DNA of 6,221 nt from Bacteroidota bacterium (GTDB taxonomy: Bacteria > Bacteroidota > Bacteroidia > Chitinophagales > Chitinophagaceae), in assembly GCA_028875955.1 (NCBI GenBank), contig JAGWTX010000156.1:1-6221 (forward strand). The letters are read 5' to 3'. Of this stretch, positions 1-6,056 are shown one piece after another. The notes under the pieces are model-generated. The model worked only from the letters and a program-made list of their open reading frames with translations, was not told the origin of the DNA and did no database searches. How positions within the stretch are numbered: the stretch's first letter is position 1; the number at the start of each line of letters is the position of its first letter. Both the position numbers and the translations under genes were made by a program.

Positions 1-324
1 ACTTTCCGGGATGCATCCGGACTGGCACTCAGCAGCCGTAACCTGCGACTGACGGAGCCACAAAAAAAGGCTGCCACCGGCTTATACCGATCCTTAGATT
101 TTTTAAAAGAGAACCTGGCACCGGGCGACCTGCTGCCCTTACTGACCCGGGCAAAGACCCTCATAACCGAAGCGGGTTTTTCAGCGATCGATTACCTGTC
201 TGTTACCCACAAATTGACATTGGAAGAGATCCGGGTCTGGGATGGTAATACACCCCTGATTGCCCTGGGTGCCGCTTTTATGGGAGAAGTCAGGCTGATC
301 GATAACCTGATCCTCTATCCCTAA
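1..324 (+). CDS. panC: Pantothenate synthetase (pantoate--beta-alanine ligase), C-terminal part
   Basis: This is the last 107 codons of a gene cut by the window start, read in frame 1 and ending at TAA 322-324. PanC joins pantoate and beta-alanine with ATP, through a pantoyl-adenylate intermediate, to give pantothenate in the cytoplasm. The visible residues include GLALSSRN (residues 7-14 of the fragment), the conserved Ser-Ser-Arg-Asn segment of the family, and the typical C-terminal ending GEVRLIDN. Between them lies the small C-terminal dimer domain, with IDYLSV and the LIALGAAFMGEVRLIDN region. The N-terminal nucleotide-binding half with its HxGH motif lies outside the window; full-length PanC is usually about 280 residues. 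No panD follows: the next 90 bases are non-coding and then a membrane-protein gene begins. The identification is firm; only the 5' end is unknown. Confidence 0.95.
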   Translation, partial: TFRDASGLALSSRNLRLTEPQKKAATGLYRSLDFLKENLAPGDLLPLLTRAKTLITEAGFSAIDYLSVTHKLTLEEIRVWDGNTPLIALGAAFMGEVRLIDNLILYP

Positions 325-414
325 TTGTTAATGTTGGGATCCTCTTCCGGTCCTTTACCCACCAGGTAGCACTTAAATAGAATTGCTTGCTTAACTTGCC
401 GCTATTGATACCAC

Positions 415-1428
415 ATGAAAAAAAGGCTGACCAATATATTACAATACCTGCTATTCCTGGGTCTGGGTGTTTTTCTGATCTGGTGGAGTCTGCACCAGAT
501 CCCGGATGACAAATGGGGAGAGTTCAAATATTCCCTCAAAACGGCCCGGTACTGGTTATTGGTACCCGTATTCCTGATATTGTCGGCCAGTCACCTGATC
601 CGTGCCCTGCGCTGGCGGATACTGATGCAACCGATGGGATACGCTCCCTCCATTCTCAATACTTTTTTTGCCGTCATGATCGGTTATTTTGCCAACCTGG
701 CTTTTCCCCGGTTAGGGGAAGTGCTGAAATGCACCCTGCTGGCCAAATATGAAAAGGTTCCTGCTGAAAAACTTGTGGGCACCATTGTTGCAGAAAGAGC
801 CGTGGATGTGATTTCGCTGGGGATTGTTTTTTTGCTGGCACTGATCAGCCAGTTTGCCATCGTGGGTGAATTTGCCGATCAGCTTTTCAAACAATTATTT
901 GAAAACCGGGCCGGCAGTTTTTCACTGGTGAAAATGGGAACGGTCTTACTCATCATCGGCATCCTGCTGTTGATGATCAGGGTCTGGTTTAACCAGTTTG
1001 CCCATGTAAAGATCGTCATCCTCTTCAAAAGAATTTTGCTGGGTATCTGGGAAGGTTTGTCCAGCATCCGCAACCTGCAGCAAAAAGGCCTGTTTATATT
1101 TTACAGTATTTCGATCTGGTCCCTGTATATCCTGGGTACCTGGGTGGGTCTGATGGCCACCACCGGAACATCGCACCTGGGACTGCCCGATGCCATATCC
1201 GCATTGGCTTTTGCCAGTATCGGCATGATCATAACACCCGGCGGTATCGGGGCCTATGCCTATTTTATGGCCAAAGTGCTGGAGAAAAACAATATCCCTT
1301 TTGAACTGGGTTTTGCAAACGGCACATTGCAATGGTTTGCCCAATTTATGATCGTGGTACTCATTGGCTCCTTATGTATGATACTATTGCCATTTTACAA
1401 CAAAAAGAAAGCGCATGAAATTCATTGA
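415..1428 (+). CDS. Lysylphosphatidylglycerol synthase TM / UPF0104 flippase-like integral membrane protein
   Basis: This 337-residue inner-membrane protein has about seven or eight hydrophobic segments (roughly residues 10-25, 46-60, 80-97, 130-150, 175-192, 226-248, 258-278 and 305-327). Family landmarks are visible: an RALRWRILM segment (63-71), the N-x-x-FPRLGEVLKC segment (94-106), AERAVD (126-131) and TPGGIGAYAYF (274-284). These match the lysylphosphatidylglycerol synthase TM region family (UPF0104). That family is the membrane half of MprF; stand-alone members are thought to move or modify lipids, but their substrates are mostly unknown. There is no soluble aminoacyl-transferase domain, so lysyl-lipid synthesis should not be assumed. 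The ATG at 415 is the first start after an in-frame TGA at 406-408. The 3' end overlaps rfaE2 by 14 bases, so the two are probably co-transcribed and translationally coupled. The family call is confident; the function is open. Confidence 0.88.
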   Translation: MKKRLTNILQYLLFLGLGVFLIWWSLHQIPDDKWGEFKYSLKTARYWLLVPVFLILSASHLIRALRWRILMQPMGYAPSILNTFFAVMIGYFANLAFPRLGEVLKCTLLAKYEKVPAEKLVGTIVAERAVDVISLGIVFLLALISQFAIVGEFADQLFKQLFENRAGSFSLVKMGTVLLIIGILLLMIRVWFNQFAHVKIVILFKRILLGIWEGLSSIRNLQQKGLFIFYSISIWSLYILGTWVGLMATTGTSHLGLPDAISALAFASIGMIITPGGIGAYAYFMAKVLEKNNIPFELGFANGTLQWFAQFMIVVLIGSLCMILLPFYNKKKAHEIH

Positions 1429-1912
1429 AGCGGTTGATAAAAAGATATTCACCCTTACCCAATTGCAGCACCAGATGGCCAGCTGGCGGGTGACCAACAA
1501 AACGGTTGCGTTCACCAATGGCTGTTTTGATATCCTTCATGAAGGTCATATCTATTCCCTGTCACAGGCGGCCCATGAAGCGGATTACCTGGTGGTGGGT
1601 GTAAACAGCGACAAGAGCACCCAACGCCTGAAGGGCCCGGAAAGACCCGTGAACCATGAACACAGCAGGGCCCTCCTGCTGGCAAGCCTGGTGATTGTGG
1701 ATGCCGTGGTCATTTTTGAGGAAGACACCCCGCTGGAACTGATAAAGGCCCTGGAACCGGATGTGCTGGTAAAGGGTGGTGATTATACGATTGAACAGAT
1801 CGTGGGGGCAAAGGAAGTGATGGCAAGGGGCGGAAGGGTGGTGATCAATCCGATACGGGAAGGATTTTCCACAACGGGGATCATACAACAGATCAAATCC
1901 TCTTTTTCCTGA
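1415..1912 (+). CDS. rfaE2: D-glycero-beta-D-manno-heptose 1-phosphate adenylyltransferase (stand-alone RfaE domain II)
   Basis: This is a 165-residue cytoplasmic nucleotidyltransferase. The family transfers AMP from ATP to heptose 1-phosphate, giving ADP-heptose for the lipopolysaccharide inner core. Visible motifs are FTNGCFDILHEGH (33-45) with the HxGH nucleotide-binding signature at 42-45, GVNSD (62-66), RLKGPERPVN (71-80), LVKGGDY (118-124) and STTGII (152-157). The length fits the adenylyltransferase half of E. coli HldE alone; the ribokinase-like kinase half is absent, so a separate heptose kinase (RfaE1/HldA type) would have to be encoded elsewhere. The ATG at 1415 is the first start after an in-frame TGA (1379-1381) and lies inside the end of the upstream membrane-protein gene. 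No Shine-Dalgarno sequence is seen. A related cytidylyltransferase-like activity is the main alternative, but the KGGDYT and STTxII segments favour RfaE2. Confidence 0.93.
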   Translation: MKFIEAVDKKIFTLTQLQHQMASWRVTNKTVAFTNGCFDILHEGHIYSLSQAAHEADYLVVGVNSDKSTQRLKGPERPVNHEHSRALLLASLVIVDAVVIFEEDTPLELIKALEPDVLVKGGDYTIEQIVGAKEVMARGGRVVINPIREGFSTTGIIQQIKSSFS

Positions 1913-1927
1913 AACAACCCTAATGAA

Positions 1928-1941
1928 TGAGTGGTGAGTGG
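1928..1941 (+). repeat. Perfect tandem 7-base repeat (TGAGTGG x2) upstream of the ppk1 promoter
   Basis: TGAGTGG at 1928-1934 is repeated exactly and without spacing at 1935-1941. It lies in the rfaE2-ppk1 gap, ending ten bases before the proposed -33 TTG. The position would suit an activator site, but a 7-base period does not match the 10-11-base period usual for OmpR/PhoB-type direct repeats. It may equally be a chance slippage product. Confidence 0.5.
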
Positions 1942-1951
1942 AAACTTAACA

Positions 1952-1980
1952 TTGTCCAAAAAAACCCTCGCCTATATTTG
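1952..1980 (+). promoter_or_regulatory. Bacteroidota-type promoter for ppk1-ppx
   Basis: TTG at 1952-1954, an 18-base spacer and TATATTTG at 1973-1980 match the Bacteroidota primary-sigma pattern (TTG, 17-23 bases, TAnnTTTG), and the -7 box fits all six fixed positions. The spacer holds an A7 tract (1958-1964). Transcription should begin a few bases after 1980, giving a leader of roughly 40 bases before the ppk1 ATG at 2028. The leader is AT-rich just before the start codon (TATTTTCAAAAAACT) and has no Shine-Dalgarno sequence, which is usual in this phylum. This promoter would make ppk1-ppx a transcription unit separate from rfaE2. Confidence 0.75.
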
Positions 1981-2027
1981 AACCATTACAAAATCCGGTC
2001 TTTCGGATAATCTATTTTCAAAAAACT

Positions 2028-4121
2028 ATGGCAAAGAAATTCCTTATACAAAGAGATATCAGTTGGCTGAGTTTTAATGCAAGGGTTTTACAGGAAGCCA
2101 ATGACCCCTCTGTGCCATTAAAAGAAAGGATCCGTTTCCTGGGGATCTTTTCGAACAACTCTGATGAGTTTTTCCGGGTAAGGGTTGCCACCTTAAAAAG
2201 GATGCTGGAATTTGCCGATAAAAAAAAACGGCTGAACATGCATCTGGAAGAGGATCCGCAAACCATTCTTGACCAGATCCAAACCATCGTGCTGCAGCAG
2301 CAAAATGAATTCAACCGCATCTGGAATGGGATCCTGAAAGAATTGAAAAAAGAAAATATTTTCCTGGTGGATGAAAAACACCTGAGCCGGGAACAGCAGA
2401 ATTTTGTCAAACAGTATTTTGACGAGGAAGTCCGATCCAACATCATCCCGCTGATGATCGAAAGCCTGCCGCAACTACCCTATTTAAGGGATAAAAGCAT
2501 CTACCTGGGCGTAGTGATGCGTAAAAAGGATTCGGCCTATCAGCAGAAATATGCATTGATAGAAGTTCCGGCCAAAGCGGTGGGCAGATTCATACAACTC
2601 CCTTCCAAAACCGGCACCAAACATATCATCCTGCTGGAGGATGTGATCCGGTATAACCTCCCCCATATCTTTTCCTATTTCGGGTATGACAATTTTGAAG
2701 CCTATGTTTTCAAAGTCACCAAGGATGCGGAAATCGATATCGACAACGACGTCAGCACCACATTTGTGGAAAAGATTGAAAAAGGCCTCAAGAACAGGAG
2801 AAAGGGTAAACCGGTCCGGTTTGTCTATGACAAGGAAATGGATGCAGGTTTGCTGGAATACCTGATCCGGAAACTGAACCTGACCCGGAAAAGCAATATC
2901 ATCCCGGGTGGGCGGATACACAATTACCGGCATTTCATGGATTTTCCCGATGTATTTGCAGAAAAGAACACCCGCCGTTCCCCCTTTACACATCCTGCAT
3001 TACAGAGTTCGATGCGTGTGACCGATGTGATTGTCAAAAAAGATGTGATGCTGCATTTCCCCTATCATTCATTCAATGCGCTGATAGACCTGTTGCGGGA
3101 AGCGGCAATGGACCCGGATGTCAACTCCATCAAGATCACTGCATACAGGCTTGCCTCCAATTCAAAAGTGATCAATGCCCTGATCAATGCCGCCAGAAAC
3201 GGGAAGGATGTGGTGGTGATGCTGGAACTGAAAGCCCGTTTTGATGAGGAAGCCAACCTCGAATGGAAAAAAGTGCTGGAAGAGGAAGGCATCACCGTTT
3301 TACTGGGTGTTCCCAAAATGAAGATCCATGCCAAGCTTTGCATCATCAAAAAAAGAAAAGGCAATAAAACCATACAGTACGGATTTGTAAGTACAGGGAA
3401 CCTGAACGAGAAAACGGCAAGGGTCTATGGCGATCATTGCCTGTTGACCAGCAACCGGAATGTCATGGCGGATATCAACCGCATATTCAGGTATCTGGAA
3501 AACTGGAAAACGGGGATACAACATTTACACGCCTGCAAAACCTTACTGGTCTGTCCCACACAGATGCGCCAATCCATACAATCGCTCATTGAAAAAGAGA
3601 TCAAAAACGCCAAGGCGGGGAAATATGCGGAGATCATAGTGAAAGTGAATTCACTGAGTGATGAATCCCTGATACACAAACTCAACGAAGCATCCCGTGC
3701 AGGAGTGATCATACGCATGATCGTGAGAGGGATCTTTTGTGCCATGTCGGACCCGAAAAAACAGGCCGGAAAATTCACGGCCATCAGTATCGTGGATGAA
3801 TACCTGGAACATGCGCGGGTCATGATTTTCCATAACCTGGGAAAAGAGAAGATTTATATTTCGAGTGCAGACTGGATGGTTCGCAACCTGGATCACCGGG
3901 TGGAAGCGGCCATTCCTGTTACAGACCCAACCATCGGGACCGAATTAAAGGAGATTATCCACATTCAATTAAGAGATAATGTAAAAGCCAGGATACTGGA
4001 CAATGAGTTAAGCAACAACTATGTACCTTCCACAGGTAAAAAACGGATCCGCTCGCAGATTGAGACGTTTCAATACCTGTACAAGAAAAACAATTTGACC
4101 AGTGAGGTTAGCCGCCATTGA
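2028..4121 (+). CDS. ppk1: Polyphosphate kinase 1
   Basis: This 697-residue enzyme makes inorganic polyphosphate from the terminal phosphate of ATP, reversibly, and is usually associated with the inner face of the membrane. The length is close to E. coli PPK (about 690). All domains are present in order: the N-terminal domain opening with RDISWLSFNARVL (9-21) and FLGIFSNNSDEFFRVR (37-52), the head domain (about 115-315), and two phospholipase D-like C-terminal domains. The phosphate-accepting histidine is His434 in KMKIHAKL (430-437), equivalent to E. coli His435. It is followed by STGNLNEKTARVYGD (455-469). Arg374 (TAYR) and Arg404 (KARFDEEANLEW) match the conserved metal/phosphate-site arginines. 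The second conserved histidine is His595 in YLEHARV, and SSADWMVRNLDHRVE (612-626) is also intact. The ATG at 2028 places the N-terminal motif correctly. The 3' end overlaps ppx by 20 bases. An A9 run encodes Lys65-67. Confidence 0.97.
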   Translation: MAKKFLIQRDISWLSFNARVLQEANDPSVPLKERIRFLGIFSNNSDEFFRVRVATLKRMLEFADKKKRLNMHLEEDPQTILDQIQTIVLQQQNEFNRIWNGILKELKKENIFLVDEKHLSREQQNFVKQYFDEEVRSNIIPLMIESLPQLPYLRDKSIYLGVVMRKKDSAYQQKYALIEVPAKAVGRFIQLPSKTGTKHIILLEDVIRYNLPHIFSYFGYDNFEAYVFKVTKDAEIDIDNDVSTTFVEKIEKGLKNRRKGKPVRFVYDKEMDAGLLEYLIRKLNLTRKSNIIPGGRIHNYRHFMDFPDVFAEKNTRRSPFTHPALQSSMRVTDVIVKKDVMLHFPYHSFNALIDLLREAAMDPDVNSIKITAYRLASNSKVINALINAARNGKDVVVMLELKARFDEEANLEWKKVLEEEGITVLLGVPKMKIHAKLCIIKKRKGNKTIQYGFVSTGNLNEKTARVYGDHCLLTSNRNVMADINRIFRYLENWKTGIQHLHACKTLLVCPTQMRQSIQSLIEKEIKNAKAGKYAEIIVKVNSLSDESLIHKLNEASRAGVIIRMIVRGIFCAMSDPKKQAGKFTAISIVDEYLEHARVMIFHNLGKEKIYISSADWMVRNLDHRVEAAIPVTDPTIGTELKEIIHIQLRDNVKARILDNELSNNYVPSTGKKRIRSQIETFQYLYKKNNLTSEVSRH

Positions 4122-4998
4122 TATTGGAAGTAATGCCGCCCGTTTATTGATCACAGAAGTATCCGAGGATAAAGACGGAAATGCCCAATTCAACAAATTG
4201 AACCTGGTGCGGGTACCCCTGCGTCTGGGTTTTGATGTGTTTGAAAAAGGGGAAATCTCCAAGGAAAAGAGAGGCATGGTATTGCAAACCATGAAAGCCT
4301 ATGGCCACCTGATCAATGCGTATGGCGTTCATCATGTGATTGCCTGCGCTACCAGCGCGATGCGCGATGCGAGGAACAGCAATGACCTGATCAGGAAAGT
4401 GAAACTGGAAACCGGCCTTGAGATCCAGATCATCAGCGGAGACCTGGAAGCATCCATCATCTATGAGAACCATGTGGCCGAACACATGGATACCGAACAC
4501 AGCTATATGTATATTGACGTGGGGGGAGGAAGCACGGAGCTCACATTTTTTGCAGATGGCAAACTGGTCTTCAAACAATCCTTCAACATCGGCACCATCC
4601 GGTTGCTCAAGGACATGGTGGATGATGAGCAATGGAATGAGGTAAAAGAGGTGATCAAGTCACGTACAAAAGGGTATAAACAGATAACAGCCATCGGTAC
4701 AGGGGGTAATATCAACAAGGTTTTCTCACTCAGCAAAAAGAAGGATGGCAAACCCCTGAGCCTTGAACTCCTGAAAGACTATTACAAGGAAATCGCCAGT
4801 TTCTCACTGGAAGACAGGATCAATATCTATAAACTGCGGGCAGACAGGGCGGATGTGATCGTGCCTGCTTTGCAGATCTATATCAATATCATGCGCTGGT
4901 CGGATACTGCCGAAATCTATGTACCCAAGATCGGTCTGGCAGACGGATTGATCCAGCACCTGTATTCTGAATTGACGGTCAAAGGGATACATGCATAA
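4102..4998 (+). CDS. ppx: Exopolyphosphatase, short Ppx/GppA family form
   Basis: This 298-residue cytoplasmic phosphatase of the ASKHA fold releases phosphate from the ends of polyphosphate. Related enzymes also hydrolyse pppGpp, so that activity cannot be excluded. Visible motifs are AIDIGSNAARLLI (5-17, phosphate-binding loop 1), ACATSAMRDARN (81-92), ISGDLEA (111-117, with Glu116 as the likely catalytic glutamate, matching E. coli PPX Glu121), YIDVGGGSTELTF (137-149), AIGTGGNINKV (197-207) and RADVIVPA (249-256). The length is that of the two-domain form; the C-terminal HD-type extension of E. coli PPX (about 513 residues) is absent. The start is GTG at 4102: an in-frame TGA at 4096-4098 rules out anything upstream, and the first motif begins four codons later. 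The start lies inside ppk1, 20 bases before its end, which suggests coupled translation of the polyphosphate-making and -breaking enzymes. Confidence 0.94.
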   Translation: MRLAAIDIGSNAARLLITEVSEDKDGNAQFNKLNLVRVPLRLGFDVFEKGEISKEKRGMVLQTMKAYGHLINAYGVHHVIACATSAMRDARNSNDLIRKVKLETGLEIQIISGDLEASIIYENHVAEHMDTEHSYMYIDVGGGSTELTFFADGKLVFKQSFNIGTIRLLKDMVDDEQWNEVKEVIKSRTKGYKQITAIGTGGNINKVFSLSKKKDGKPLSLELLKDYYKEIASFSLEDRINIYKLRADRADVIVPALQIYINIMRWSDTAEIYVPKIGLADGLIQHLYSELTVKGIHA

Positions 4999-5090
4999 AG
5001 CCTACCTGGGCCAGGAAATCAACCGGGATCCCTATCATCCACAATATGTCAGATACTAACGGAAAACACCGTAATTTGCAACCGGCATTT

Positions 5091-5141
5091 GAATATGTTT
5101 TATTCTAAAGCAGAGCCATATTCATCCTCATTCCGAATATG
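5091..5141. repeat. Triple 7-base element GAATATG / CATATTC / GAATATG before panB
   Basis: GAATATG at 5091-5097, its reverse complement CATATTC at 5117-5123, and GAATATG again at 5135-5141 lie in the 156-base ppx-panB gap, the last copy ending 13 bases before the panB ATG. Arms 1+2 would pair across a 19-base loop and arms 2+3 across an 11-base loop, so the middle copy could pair with either neighbour but not both. This could be a protein-binding site for a dimer, a weak switchable leader structure, or chance in AT-rich DNA. No T-run follows, so it is not a typical terminator. Confidence 0.4.
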
Positions 5142-5154
5142 AAATTTTTCTCAA

Positions 5155-5970
5155 ATGTCAGACCATACCCAGGCAAAAAAGATCACCACCCATACCCTTT
5201 TACAAATGAAGGAACAGGGCAGCAAGATCTCCATGATCACTGCCTATGACTATTCCTTTGCCCGTTTGTTTGATGCAGCGGGGATTGATGTGATCCTGGT
5301 GGGCGACAGTGCCAGTAATGTAATGGCCGGTCATGAAACCACCCTGCCCATCACCCTTGAGCAGATGATCTATCATGCGCAATGCGTGATCAGGGCGGTC
5401 AACAGGAGCCTGGTGGTGGTGGATCTTCCCTTTGGTTCCTACCAGTCCAACCCCGATATCGCCGTAGCCTCAGCCATACGGATCATGAAAGAAACCGGTG
5501 CGCATTCCGTAAAACTGGAAGGGGGCGAAGAGATATTGCCAGCCATACAAAGGATCGTGGCTGCAGGGATTCCCGTGATGGGGCATTTGGGATTAACGCC
5601 TCAATCCATTTATCAATTCGGGACCTATACCGTAAGGGCAAAGGAGGAAGCGGAAGCTGCTACCTTGCGCAAGGACGCGGCGCTTTTACAGGAAGCCGGC
5701 TGTTTTGCGATCGTACTGGAAAAAATTCCCGCAGGTCTCGCAGCTGAAGTCAGCAGGGATCTTTCGATTCCCACCATCGGTATCGGTGCAGGCAATCCTT
5801 GTGACGGACAGGTTCTGGTGATGCACGATATGCTGGGGATCAATAATACATTCAAACCCCGTTTTTTGCGGCAATACCTCAACCTGGAAACCCAGATCAC
5901 CGGGGCTGTTCAGCAATATATCCGGGATGTCAAATCAGGCGAATTCCCCAGCCAGGAAGAATCCTATTGA
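5155..5970 (+). CDS. panB: 3-methyl-2-oxobutanoate hydroxymethyltransferase (ketopantoate hydroxymethyltransferase)
   Basis: This 271-residue cytoplasmic TIM-barrel enzyme transfers a hydroxymethyl group from 5,10-methylenetetrahydrofolate to 2-oxoisovalerate, giving ketopantoate, the first committed step to pantothenate. The length is normal for the family. Metal and substrate residues are present: Asp51 in VGDSASNVMAGH (49-60), Asp90 in VVDLPFGSY (88-96), Lys120 and Glu122 in VKLEGG (119-124), His144 in GHLGLTPQS (143-151) and the likely catalytic Glu189 in VLEKIP (187-192). IGIGAGNPCDGQVLVMHDMLG (208-228) is the conserved late loop. The ATG at 5155 is the first start after an in-frame TGA at 5140-5142. 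No convincing promoter is seen in the 156 bases upstream; the best candidate, TATGTTTT (5094-5101), lacks a well-placed TTG. It shares the pathway with panC at the other end of the window. Confidence 0.97.
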   Translation: MSDHTQAKKITTHTLLQMKEQGSKISMITAYDYSFARLFDAAGIDVILVGDSASNVMAGHETTLPITLEQMIYHAQCVIRAVNRSLVVVDLPFGSYQSNPDIAVASAIRIMKETGAHSVKLEGGEEILPAIQRIVAAGIPVMGHLGLTPQSIYQFGTYTVRAKEEAEAATLRKDAALLQEAGCFAIVLEKIPAGLAAEVSRDLSIPTIGIGAGNPCDGQVLVMHDMLGINNTFKPRFLRQYLNLETQITGAVQQYIRDVKSGEFPSQEESY

Positions 5971-6010
5971 TTGCTTCACCGATAAGAGTCCTGATTTCAC
6001 CCATATTCTT

Positions 6011-6040
6011 TTTGGTTTGCTTTTCAGCAGGATAGATTTG
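6011..6040 (+). promoter_or_regulatory. Bacteroidota-type promoter for the secreted-protein gene
   Basis: TTTG at 6011-6014, an 18-base spacer and TAGATTTG at 6033-6040 give a full match to TTTG/TAnnTTTG, with the spacer one base shorter than the Bacteroides optimum of 19-21. A second TTTG (6016-6019) sits too close to be the partner. Transcription should begin a few bases after 6040, leaving a leader of only about 10-15 bases before the ATG at 6057. The site lies in the 86-base gap after panB, so the last gene is probably transcribed independently of panB. Confidence 0.72.
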
Positions 6041-6056
6041 AACAAAGTTCTGCATC

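Noticed and set aside
378..385. TAGAATTG as a -7 box for the membrane-protein gene
   Set aside because: It matches seven of eight positions of TAnnTTTG, but the nearest clear TTG (334-336) is 41 bases upstream, too far; the gene may be read from the panC transcript.
946..1344. 132-codon open frame on the - strand
   Set aside because: It lies wholly opposite the membrane-protein gene, has no recognisable motif, and is rich in Gln, Asp, His and Cys as expected from reading a coding strand backwards.
2484..2993. 169-codon open frame on the - strand
   Set aside because: It is opposite the head domain of ppk1, whose own motifs are intact throughout; it has no family features.
4144..4632. 162-codon open frame on the - strand
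   Set aside because: It is a mirror of ppx, with no motifs and an implausible composition.
5008..5018. CCTGGGCCAGG palindrome after ppx as a terminator
   Set aside because: The arms leave only a one-base loop and there is no following T-run.
5072..5101. TAATTTG (5072-5078) or TATGTTTT (5094-5101) as a panB promoter
   Set aside because: The first is one base short of the consensus; the second misses the final G and its nearest TTTG is only 15 bases away. Neither is good enough to annotate.
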